Assembly (NCBI GenBank): GCA_013399115.1
Contig: VXAA01001099.1
Coordinates: forward strand, 318,463-382,462
Length of the DNA stretch: 64,000 nucleotides
Direction: 5' to 3'
From: Anseranas semipalmata
Taxonomy: Eukaryota > Chordata > Aves > Anseriformes > Anseranatidae
Shown: positions 39,101-50,560 of the stretch, in pieces
Layout: every line of letters starts with the position of its first letter
How positions within the stretch are numbered: the first letter of the stretch is position 1
Notes under the pieces: generated by a model
The model's input: only the letters and a program-made list of their open reading frames with translations
Database searches by the model: none
Told to the model about the DNA's origin: nothing
Made by a program: the position numbers and the translations under genes

Positions 39101-39709
39101 CCACCTCTCAGCTCCTGTGTCTGAAGTCAAAATTCTCCAAGATACCTCTGGTATTGCAAATTTTGGACAGCTTCAAAGAGCCACCTTTAAAAGTATCTCT
39201 CTGCCATAGATTTTGACCCTTCCTCAATACCTATGCATAATATTATATATATGTAAAGTGAGAGGGGAAATAATACAAATACCAGTTATTAAAGCTACAT
39301 GCCTACCTTAATATCCTCAGTTTCACACATCATAAAGCTGATGTTGCTACCATAACCCATGTAAAAAAAATGGTATGATGCTAACTTAAAGCTGCTAACA
39401 GCAAATGTAGTCTTCTTTAAAGGTACTTAAAGACAAACTGTGCTCTTGAGTTTGTAGTTGTTAAGAAAAATGCTATTCAGGCTTTATACTTTTTTGCATC
39501 CTTCTTTGATTTAATGATTACACACTTCCATTGACATACCTGGAGATGTGAAAATGCAGAGTATTTATGGCTTACAAGAAATGTAGGGTGACAGCCCTGA
39601 AAAAAAATCACCTCTCTTCCCTGGCCAAGGTCACAGAGATACTCTTCACTGAGATTTGCAAAAGACTACTTCCAATAGCTATTTGCCTTTGTCAGGCACA
39701 TCTGCATTT
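33178..39709. other. AT-rich noncoding sequence
   Basis: No gene or interspersed repeat recognised over 6.5 kb. A T run lies at 34449-34461, a short TA tract at 35630-35638. The stretches 34640-34860 and 35100-35420 are free of repeats and dense in homeodomain, SOX-like and TGATTGC/GCAATCA words, so they are candidate conserved elements. Open frames are below 85 codons. Confidence 0.5.
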
Positions 39710-39719
39710 AAAAAAAAAA

Positions 39720-39754
<35 letters not shown>
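39710..39754. repeat. poly-A plus (GAAA)n microsatellite
   Basis: Twelve or so A lead into about eight GAAA units. The A run ahead of the tetramer is the pattern that arises from decay of a poly-A tract, but no retroposon body is recognised upstream. Confidence 0.95.
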
Positions 39755-40719
39755 CAGCAATGGTAATTATAGTCCCTACCATTCTGTAATTTCTATGCAA
39801 ATTAGACATAGGGTTTCAAGTTGTTAGCTGAAAAAGGCCTAAAATTCTCTTGCATTAGTAAGTTCCTGTGACATGTGTCATCCTCAATAACCAGGGAGAA
39901 GACAGTATCTCTGAAGTTCTGCATTTTTTGCCCTTATTCAGTAGGGCAAAGCTTGCTCCTTTCATCTCTTGCATGCGTCATTTCTCCCCCTGCCCATGGC
40001 CTATAAAAAATAGGTGATAAAATACAATTAAAAAAAGAAAAACTCAAAAACTCAATACTCTTTATTGAGTGTAAGAAAAAAAATTATTAAACAGGTCTCC
40101 AGTCTCAGATAGTTGTTTAAGAAACTTTGTCTGTAGAAACTAAGAAATAAACAACCACTTATTATTAATATTTCTTACATATTTAGGGGAGACAAATTAT
40201 ATTTTCACTATTTCTGTATATACAATTGCCCTTTCTTTAAGCCATTACACTGTGGAAAAGTAGAATGGCTTTTCTAACATTTGAACTACATAAACAAGAT
40301 GTTATTTCCACTTGGACGAATAAGAGTGTCTTTGAGTTAAAGTGAAGGGTATGTAATAAAATGGATGGTAATTATGGGCTTGAATAGGTCAGGAGCAACA
40401 GAATATTAATGTTTTTATGCCAGAAGTAATTTTTAAGCAGACAACCATATCTGGAGGCACTCTCTATCACTCCTGTTCTAATCTGTTGATAGTGCATCCA
40501 TCATCTGATAAAATTGTTATAATTCTACATGCATGTTTTTCCCATTTACCCCAAAGCAAAGAAGAGACAACTAGTAAATTATATGGAAACCCAGTAGTAC
40601 TAATGTAACTCCTTAACTGCTGACAGTCTGAGGCATTCAGAGGCCACACATTTCTCCTTTGGCATTAAAGTCAGTTCAGTCACCCGAGTGAAACACGAAG
40701 ACCTGCAACAAACATCCAT

Positions 40720-40743
40720 AAAAAAAAAAAAAAAAAAAAAAAA
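40720..40743. repeat. poly-A tract
   Basis: Twenty-four uninterrupted A. No processed-pseudogene body or target-site duplication is seen upstream. Confidence 0.95.
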
Positions 40744-41391
40744 GTGGAAGCAGCTATTTCTAAGGTCGTTGGTGGTAGAGTTTCAGAAGAATTAAGTGTA
40801 ACACATATTTGTCTATTTAAGAAAGGTAGTTATATTTCCTGGCTTGACCTGCAGGACAGCAGACGTATGGGATGTGGAATGCCCTGTAGTGACTTTGAAC
40901 TGGAGCTGCAAATCAAAAACACTTGACTCGCTTATTACACGCAGAGTAACTCTTCATCTTGAGCACAGTGAAACTCATCAGTCCGATTTAATGAACTGGC
41001 CGAGAAAGCTCCACACTCAACATGTGCAGAAATGGCAACTCACACTTTGCGGTTATTGAAGAAAGTCCCACCTAGCAGATGTTTGTTTGGTACCATGGTA
41101 CTGAAAATGAACTTTGATAAAGATTTGCCAAACCTAACAATGAAAATGACAAAGGAAAGAAGCAACATCTCTTCCATTTTGTCCAGTTCAACCAGAAGAA
41201 AGGAGAGGAAATAAGAACGTAGCAATATTCTTAGATATTCCTATATTATTTCAAGGCAGAAAACATCCTGAATAATTCTTTGCTTATAATGCTCAAGGTT
41301 ACATCATTTTTTATAGTTAGCAATCCTACAAGTTGTTTTCACCAAGAAATTTTAAAAGAAAAACTTATTTTTCAGTGAGGTACTCCTTCCA

Positions 41392-41440
41392 GAAAAAAAA
41401 AAAAAAAGAAAGAAAGAAAGAAAGAAAAAGGAAAAAAGAA
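41392..41440. repeat. poly-A plus (GAAA)n tract
   Basis: Fifteen A followed by five GAAA units and impure A/G sequence, entirely purine on the plus strand. Confidence 0.92.
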
Positions 41441-42520
41441 CATGCTGCTAATATATCTGATTTCCAGTATTGTTCTCTTAATTTAAAGAAAAAAATCTGC
41501 AAGACTTAATTCTGCCCTTTGCTACAAACAAAAAACAATATGTTATTTCTGTATCAGCATTCCTCTTAGTGTATTCACTAAGAAGACCGTTTCAATATTT
41601 TAAGTATAAATAATAGGGACAACCAGATATACCATCAATTCTGTCTCCCAGCACGGTGACTATCTTCCATTGAAATTCACAGGAGCATTTCAAAACTAAA
41701 GCTGAAGCTACAAGAAGACTGGAGGAAAAGAGCTTTCTCGTGGTAAGCAAATAGCATTGTGAGCTGAAACACTGTTTCCTACAAGTCCAGTCTTATGACA
41801 CTGAAATTGTCTCTACTCTCACAATAATGCAGCTTCTATGCATATTGTGTAGGTTTCCATCCTATAGAGGACCTCAGCCTTCTCCACTGCCTCTTACCCC
41901 ACCCAGCAGCATATCCAGTTTCCTCTTAGGTCCCCCAGGTACCAGAAGCATGAGCCAGCAAAACCCTGGGCTGGCCCCAGGCAGCTTGCCGTACCCCAGC
42001 GCCAGCTGAACACAGCAGACCAGAGAGGACTGATGAGGGCTGATCTCACTGTCCAGCCCTTTCCCCAGTGTGCGGGTGAATTTTCATCTCAAATTTACCT
42101 ACCAATTTTGATGCAGTTTGTGGAACCTTGGAAGCTCACTACCGCTTATTAAATGCAGCAAAGTAGGCTGGAGGGCCATTAAGCTCATTATTAAAGTAGC
42201 AACAGAGCCAGCCAACCAGCCTGGTGGACAGAGAGGTAGGCAAACAAATGGGCAGAAATCTCAATTAAAAAAAAAAAAAATAGTTGGTTTCCTTAGGAAA
42301 CCAAGGTAAATACAAATTTAATTTGATAGATGCTCAGAAAAATAAGATGCAAACCAAGAAATCAGATATCCTAGACAGTACAATTCTTTTACCTTCCTGG
42401 TTTCTAGAGAACTGTTTCTCCTGGGAAGATATCCAGATCTCAACTAGCAAGGCAAAATAAACAAATACACAGAAAATTCATGCTGTAACAGGCAGCCTGG
42501 ACAGAGATAACAACAACACC

Positions 42521-42558
42521 AAAAACAAACAAACAAACAAACAACAAAAAAACAAAAC
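42521..42558. repeat. (CAAA)n microsatellite
   Basis: About five CAAA units followed by impure CAAAAAA words. Confidence 0.9.
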
Positions 42559-43684
42559 AGGGAATTTTTCTTTGTGTGATAAACTCTCAGCATCAGGGGG
42601 GTGATACACTATCTATGCTGTTCATGCTTTATCTGACTTTTAAAAAAGGAATGGGCTCCAAGTCAAATCTGACATTCATTTTCCACTAAATGTGGGGGAC
42701 ATAGGAAGCTTCATAAATTGACCAGTTCTGATCTTCCACTGAGAAAATAAAATGTATAAGGTCTAAAAACTGAATATCTATCTTTCAGACCTACAGCTCT
42801 TCAGAAAACCATAGACCTTTCTTCAGCTTAAAAAACAAGACTTTTTAAATTATTCTAAATTAACTTCAGAAAAAAACAGGGGAAGGCAGGCAGCAAGAAG
42901 TGCGTTGCTAGGAAAGGAAAAAGGTGAAATTTGGTAATAATTTCATGTTCTTATTTTCTGTACTAGGGGGAAAATGATATTTTGAGGAATAAACTGAATT
43001 ATTAAAAAGAGAATATTGATTCATCCAGCCAAAAAGACACAGCAATATTCATTTTTCATTAACACCTTTTTTTAATATACTGTATGATATATCCCAACAA
43101 AGGTGTTTATCAAATCAGTGCCAATGTGGGGGATTTTAATAAGGCAAGCCTTCAGTATCTCATAGATTACATCCATTTATTATCTAGTATCTCAGCCAAT
43201 TTGAGTCTCAGTTCCCAAAACAATCCGCCTCCAGCTGTTACCCAAATTTGTCCTTGTAAAATGTTTTCATGGGTCCTGAAAATTTGTGAAAAATAAGTGA
43301 AAAATAGTGGTGTACCACAAGGATAGACTTGATGAGGATGACAGGAAAAAGCACATTTGTAACACACATAAGGTAGGCCATTCCTCAACAGAGCCCTTAT
43401 GCAGATACTGGTATCCTTTAGTTTAACTGTAAGCACATTCTCAAATTCCAATGACTTCTGCAGGTCTTAACAAGCTACTTACAGTTAATCATTGTGGAAA
43501 TATTTTTGAGAACACAACTGTATTTAATCATATGCCACGCTGTTTTACCTGAGTCAAGACTGTAGTGCCTCTGTGTGTTTGTAAATGTTAAAGTAAATGC
43601 TATTGGCCATGACCTTCCATCTTATGATATTGAAGCTGTGGTAGCCAAAATATCAAAAGAAATAATTTCTCCTTCCTGGCATCA

Positions 43685-43702
43685 CCCCCCCCCACTCCCC
43701 CC
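43685..43702. repeat. C-rich run (C9 ACT C6)
   Basis: Nine C, then ACT, then six C. It is a conspicuous G-run on the minus strand within AT-rich surroundings, but too few separate G-runs for a standard four-tract quadruplex. Confidence 0.9.
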
Positions 43703-46700
43703 TGACACAATTTCCAGTACATTTTGAATGAATATTTTGTGATAGTACCTTTGCAGTTGCTGCCTTACCAAATTGAACCTTTCATAGATTATTTTGAGAT
43801 TCTGCTGTCTTTGCCTTCTGCACATGCCACAAACTATTTCCCACAGAGGTCAGAAATTCCCCTTCAACTCTGATGAACAGCAAGGTGGAACTCCCATCTA
43901 CATCATTTAGTTAAGAAGCTGATTACTCTTAATTACAAGCAAGTCTAGGCTCTCTTTTTAACTCATATTTGGTAAAGGGGAAACATATAAAAAGTTAAAA
44001 TTAAATTAAGGCTGACAACTTCCTCTATAATAGAATTTTACTAATTGCAAATACATGCTGATTGCAGCTGGATGTCATCTCCTCTCTCCTTTATATCACA
44101 CAGTGACACACTGAGTTCACCTTTTTGCAGCTAGTTGAAGTGTTGATTTTGCACTTTGGGAGGAAGGGCAAAGGGACAAAAAAACGTATGTGAAAAGATA
44201 GCTCACAGCATGGATTTCTCTTGCTGGGAAGAAGAAATCTCCCCATCTCCACCAAAAGAGAGGTCAACCTATGGATTAATCAAGCTGAGCTCACTGATAA
44301 TAGTGGTAACGGTAAAGAGACATGGAAAAAGGACATTCAAAAAAAGTATTAAAAATGAAAAAAAAAAAAAAAAAGGATTACACAAAAAGTCAGTTTTAAA
44401 GATGACTGTGCTGTGTTGATCTGTTTCTTTTGTGTTTATGTACTATTGTGGTCCTTGTTTTCATTACCGCACTACTTTTTTCCTTGGGACTTCTTTGCAT
44501 TACTTATTTGTACTGCACTCCATGGGTGGCATTCACATAGTGAGCAGCTATAACATATTTTGTTTAATCCTGGTGGTTCAATGTGCCCCTCTCCATGCAT
44601 CATATTCAGGCCCTGCTCCTTATTCAGAAGTATTCACCATGAGTTTTCCAGGGTTCATCCCATATATAAATATTTTTATCATCTTTGGAGATTTCAGCTG
44701 CAAAGGTCCAACAATTGTTTTGTGGGAATAAATCAACTCCATCTCTTAAGGTTTTGTTGTCTGGATTGGCTTTGCAAGGCCATTTTCTGCCAAATTTCAC
44801 AACTCTTCTCCAAATCACTGCATTTCAGAGATTTCTTTTTGGCTGGAAAGACATTTTCTATACCATCCTTTTCTGAAGTAACTATTTTAAAAATATTTTT
44901 ACAGACTGCCTTGGACTGTCACTTAGCTGGAAAGTTTCAGATCAAACAGATAAAGTCTTGTTGAGTTATATACTCCAAAATAATACATTAATGAAGTATG
45001 TGGAGTACAACTAAGGTTGCTTACTTCTTATTGTAAGACTATTTCTTGCAATGAATGTTTGGTCATTAACAACTGTATTCCTCCCCAGAACTGTGGCTAA
45101 TATCTTATAAAAATGCTATTGCATTCCACTGTACTGTACTTTCATCATCCAATATGAAGCCAGTGTTCTACCATGTGGCCAGCTGGTACAGTTTTTGTCT
45201 TTCAGATTAAGTTTGAAATTAACTTCCAACAAGTGCTGGTCACTAAAGAATACATATAGATATCTTAACTTTTAAAAGAAAAATCCAAAGTCTCCTCCTG
45301 TATAGGACTTTACAGAACATTATTTACCCAGTGTTGAATGGCTTCTTTCTGGGGGAAAAATTCCTTTAAAAGTGTTCTGATTTAACCAATTTCCTCTGAC
45401 TTTCTCTTTTCATTTAACAGTTGGAACTGAGGGATTGATATGTTGGTGGGGTTTTTTTGTTTTGCTTTGTTCTGTTTCATTTTTTATTCTTTTAAAAAAT
45501 GATTCCAAGAGAATTATATAGAGTTTGTTCCTTACAGCAATTAAGATATTCCACTTCCGAAGCAATACATTGTAGATGGTATTGTTCATAAGACACTGCT
45601 TAGACCTGGCCAAAATTTCGTACAGAACATGCTGTTTCTTAAAGGCCATAAAGGTACCTACATTTCAACATAGATTTCAATAGTTGCTAGTTGAAGTTTT
45701 CTAAATTACTCTATGAATGTCAAACTAAGTGAAAACCTGATTTCTTTACACGAAAGTAGATGTTTCAGCACATTTTTTTCTGTAAAACATTCTGGACATT
45801 GTGATCTAACTCCAAGGCAGAACAAAAAGAAATTTTAAAATTTCAAAATATATCAAAAAATGGAGCAGTCCTCCCACAACTCTAATGCCTTACACTTTGG
45901 GAAAAAAAAAATCTAAAGAAAAAGAACTTAATCCTTCAAAATATTTTGTGAGAAATACAGACCCAATGAGAGACAGCTAAAAGCATATGTTTTGTGGATT
46001 AAGCATCACTGGATTACAGGGAGCTAAAGAATAACACACAAAAGGAAGGAAAGAATGTAAAAAGGGAAACTGAAAGGACAAGACCTCTAATGTCCAAATA
46101 TATGGATGATAAATGAAAACAAAACAGCTGCTGTGAAGCTGGATCTCTATATCCAAAAGCAACACAATTCATACATACATTCCCTTACATACAGGAAACT
46201 TTCCCCATAAAACAAAAAAGTGACTCATTGCAGTAGAATGAGTGGGGCTGGAGTTGCAGCTGGCTGTCATTTCAGTGGTTTTGCACCTCTAGCTTGGCTC
46301 AGACAGAGCCTGGTCCTGGATTGCTCTCCAGTTTCTCTCCAACATTATAGCCTGACAGCATTAGAATGAGTGAAGCAAACTTTGTGATCAAAAAAGGTGA
46401 CTACAGGAAGGTATCCAAGAGATGATGCAAGGGAGATATAGTATATACATAGACCCCCACATCTACATATTTCTCTATGTGACTCTCTATATTACTCTGC
46501 TTTGCAGAAATTTATTTCCAAAGTTTTAACATGTCAAGTTAAATAAATAAAAATATTTACTGGTTGTTTTTTTCTTTTTGGTCTGTTTTATTACTTGAGA
46601 TAAGTTAATACAATAATGTCTCTCTTGCACCTGTGCATTTTGTGGCCATGATGAAAGCACCAGAAGAAAGAAAATTGTTTTTTCAGCACAGTTTGATGGC

Positions 46701-48999
46701 CCTAGTAGAAAATAGAACATTGAAAAAGAAATGGTAGCAGAAATTCACTGGCGAAAGACTAAGACTTTAATTGCTATGGCTAAACTAACGGGTAATTCTG
46801 CCTTCAGTATATTCACTGTAACACCTAAAAAGACTTTAGCAATTGTATATCTGTAATTAAAAATAGGTTTGTGATCTGGTGCTTTAAATAGAACAGTTTA
46901 TACACAACACTGCTATTTAAACATTTAACATTTCTAAAAAGGAGATAAATACTTTTCCTTAAATACACATGTTCTTGAGAAGAGTCCCATATTCTGAGCA
47001 ATTAATGAGAAGGTAGGAGACATTTTTTTTTGCCTCTATATCTAAACATGACTCTATGGTAGTTAATTACCAACAAATGTTTTACTGCTTTCCAGCAAAG
47101 GATATAAATCTTTTCCTACTGAAAGCAATGCCGATGCCCTCCCTTGCTTGCAGGTGGTTGAGGCTTGGAACCAGTGAAAATGTGCAATCAGGCGGTTAGC
47201 AAAATTCGGGCTTTGGATACCTGTGGAGTAACTGTTCTTTTAGAATTAACTGAATTAAGGCAGCATTTTAACAGTCTGAACATGAGCATGAATGTCATGA
47301 ATGTGTATGGGAAACAAGCTACTCATCTGTGTTAATAGTATCATCAAAAGATTCTTTTAAAGATTTCTTTTCTATTAAATAGGATCTAAAGTCTTGATAT
47401 CACACAGACCTCTGTAAAGAAGCACCAATATAACACTGACTGTACTTACTAAACATGAAACACAGTTTATATCAGTGCCTTGTAGTTCATGTCTTTGCAT
47501 ATGTTGTACATATCTGCACTGAGACCACTTGCTACACGATGTATGGGTTAGCATCAGACATTTAACACTTTCAAAAGGATATTTGGGAAAGTTAGTTTTT
47601 TTTGTGATGGAAATCCAGATTTAGGAAAAACAAATGCTGCCATTTAAAAAAAAAAACGTTGGCAAATATTTGTTACAATTTCTCTTTACATTAAAGGGCT
47701 ATATTATAATGACACAGAAATACTGATCTTACCTTAACAGGGGGAAGACAATAGGGTTACCGCTGGATAAATGAGAAGAATAATACAATTAACAGCATAT
47801 TTGGCTTTGCTAATTACATCATTGAACAGCCAGAATGCATGCATAAAAATAATGTATTTGCATACAAGGGGAAAATGACTCCTTTAGAGTCCTGTCATTT
47901 AATTAATGACTTAATGTCAGCTAGTTCCTGCCTAAAGAAATAAAATATCAATAATAATTGAAAAAGAAGCTAGACTTGGTTAGAGATAGATGGGGTGAGA
48001 AAAGTCAGTGGTAGAAGGAAAATATTTAAAATATGATGATCAGTCTGGGATAGGAAGAACAGACCTTCTGACCTCAATAAGCACTAAGTAGAGATTTCAG
48101 ACCATGAGAAGAAAAACTATTTTTGCACAGACACAGATGCCAGCCTACCAAAGGAACTAAGAAAAAAACCAAACTTCTGTTTTCATAGTCCGTCATTAAT
48201 TAGCATTTGATTTTGAACAAATCTCAGTGACCATGTTGTCTGCATTCCTAGCCAGATGACTAGGGTGTGATATATGGAACCTTTCCCCATCTAATCCTTT
48301 GCTTTTTTTTCAATTCTGGATTCTACAACATAGGACTGCTTCCTGTTCTTGAACACTCTGAGACAACACTCTGTCTTCCACTCTGAGACAAGTTGATACT
48401 GCATTTGCTTATTATATATATTAGCATTATAATAGCTTAGAAAACTATTATTTAAATGATTTCCAGAAATTTTCTTTTGTGACAATAACTTCTTCAAGTC
48501 TGAGTCCTCTGTTTAGTTGTAGGCAGAACTCTAGAGTGCAAGGGTATGACACTGACATTCTAACCCTTACAGAGAAAAAAAAAACTAGCAAAAAACTCAC
48601 AAAAATGAAACGGATAAGATCCTCTCAGGATAATCACATGGTTGTATATGGTCACTGACTTCACACAGATTCCCTTTTTTCTTCCTCCAGGCACATATCT
48701 TATAGCAATATTAACAACTGAAATATACTTTTTATCTTGCTGCAGTCCTTTTCAATCCCTTAATTTCCATAGAATTCCCATTAAAATTGTTTTAGAGTGA
48801 ATATTTGGATAACATATTTTTGCTTCTGAAATTGATGTGTGCAATTTTATTTCTAGAGCTTAAATGATACTATTCAAGTTGCTCTCTGTTTCTAGTATAT
48901 CATTATTTACAAGAACTATCAGATAGTCAGGATCTTACAACACATGCCTATTGCATCAAAGATAATTTTTTCGGTTCATGTCTTAAACTTCAGACAAAT
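43703..48999. other. AT-rich noncoding sequence
   Basis: No gene recognised. Poly-A occurs at 44358-44374 and 47645-47656. Several overlapping frames at 44432-44964 (63-134 codons, both strands) have no recognisable domains. The block 47690-47940 is a candidate conserved element with an octamer-like site. CACTCTGAGACAA is duplicated at 48354 and 48379. Confidence 0.5.
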
Positions 49000-50560
49000 G
49001 TTACCAGCACATTATATACATGATACTTGTTCAACAACCTGCAAGTCTGAGGCCAAAGCCGAGGGAGGTCTCTAACACAGTAAGAAATCAGTACAGGCCA
49101 GAAAATTTCCGGACATCTAGACCACTGCAGCATGGCTATTGTGCGCCATGGCCAAAGAGCAGAATGAAGAAGGATGTACACTACAAGTGGGCCAAGGCAC
49201 TACCCTCACACCTGGGGCAGCCCCCACATTGTACAGCCATGTGCTGCTGCTGGGTTCTGCTTTTGAACCACTGTTTTGCCCATGCTTTGTGCAGCTTTAG
49301 TTCTAGGGAAATCGAAGAGCAGAGTATGTATTTAAAGCACATATGGTTTTCTCTCACACAGCTCTGCTCATTTTGCACCAACCAAAAAACAACTCAAGCT
49401 CATTAAAGAGGCATGTTCCCTGCTGCCAGTCCAAGCTCCCTCTCTCTCCAAAGCCTGTGCCCTCCTCTTCTGAGACAAAGATAAGTCATTTTACTCTTAG
49501 TCCTAAAGATACAGATGAGGTTACCAGGTAGTATGTTTTTTCAGGCAACCTGCTCCAAGAATGTTGCATTTCAGAGGCCATCCTTACCCATTTGGACAGA
49601 GGGCTGAAGCCCTCTCAGCTGAGGACGGGAGCTGCTCTTTGCCACAGCAGAAGAGTTTCTCTCCAGGGTGCCATAACATGGGCCACCGGACAGTGGACGC
49701 TTATGGACAGGGCTGCCCAAGTTTCCCCCACCCCTGGAAAGACAGGTATTCCTCCACCACCTTCAGCACCAGCTGGGGGGAAAAGAAACACAGCATGCAA
49801 AAAGCTTTCACTCCCCTGTGAAGTACCAAAGGACTGCACAGAGAAGAAAAGGCTGAGAGTCTCCTTGAGGTCTATGTCACTGCAGCAACACTTCTTATTC
49901 TTTCTCAGATACAAGTACAATGACCATAGTTTTAACATAGACTGCCAGAGACTGAACTTACTCCACACGGGAGATCCTGTAATATAAGAACAGCAGTAGA
50001 GGACTCTGCTTTACCTGCCCTGTCAGCTACCAGCAGCTTGCTCTCTCCTTTCCCACAGAACTTTTCAGGTGACCATAATACTGCACTTTCTGCATTTCAT
50101 AGCATTGCACATTACTTGAATCTTTCACTGTTTAGCTAGGGTAGGGAAAAACATATTTTTTTGTTGGTGGTGGTGAGGTAGTCTATGAGGGCAGGGTGAT
50201 CTTACCTTGGTAAGATCGCATAGAATGTATAGTGCCAGTGCTGAAGAAGTAGAGAACACAGGTTTTATCCGTAATTTCAGGGAGGCTGAGTATAAGACAC
50301 AGCATATGCCTTTTGAGCCTCTTTTGCCCATACAACCTGTTCAAGAGTTGTCATGCCACAGTGAAGTTGGACCGAACATCATCAAATTTTTCCCAAAGCT
50401 TTCTCATTACCACATTTTCCTCTCTTCATTCACCTTCAGCTTGTTCCTGTTTTTCAGCCTGAATTCAGGTTCTCAGCTGGTCCATGTCCATCTGTCCAGC
50501 AAGTAGCAGAGGCTCTCCAAGATTACCAGCACATGATGAAAGCCAGAGCCTCAAGGCTAT
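49000..50560. other. GC-richer noncoding patch
   Basis: Composition is visibly less AT-rich than the flanks, with several overlapping frames on both strands (up to 131 codons plus at 49592-49987 and 117 minus at 49615-49968). None resembles a known protein. There is no CpG-island density. It could be an old repeat, an untranslated exon or a noncoding RNA locus; I cannot tell which. Confidence 0.4.

Larger units (their letters stand above)
39755..43684. other. noncoding sequence with several simple tracts
   Basis: No gene recognised. A GC-richer patch spans about 41826-42075. A repeat-free, homeodomain-word-rich stretch follows at 42100-42240. Frames of 60-94 codons are unrecognised. Confidence 0.5.

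Noticed and set aside
40700..40743. Poly-A tract as the tail of a processed pseudogene
   Set aside because: No gene-like sequence or target-site duplication is seen upstream.
44432..44964. Stack of overlapping frames of 63-134 codons on both strands
   Set aside because: Overlap in several frames with no family resemblance indicates low stop density, not coding.
50172..50182. TGAGGTAGT resembles the start of let-7
   Set aside because: The match stops after nine bases and I see no hairpin partner for a let-7 precursor.
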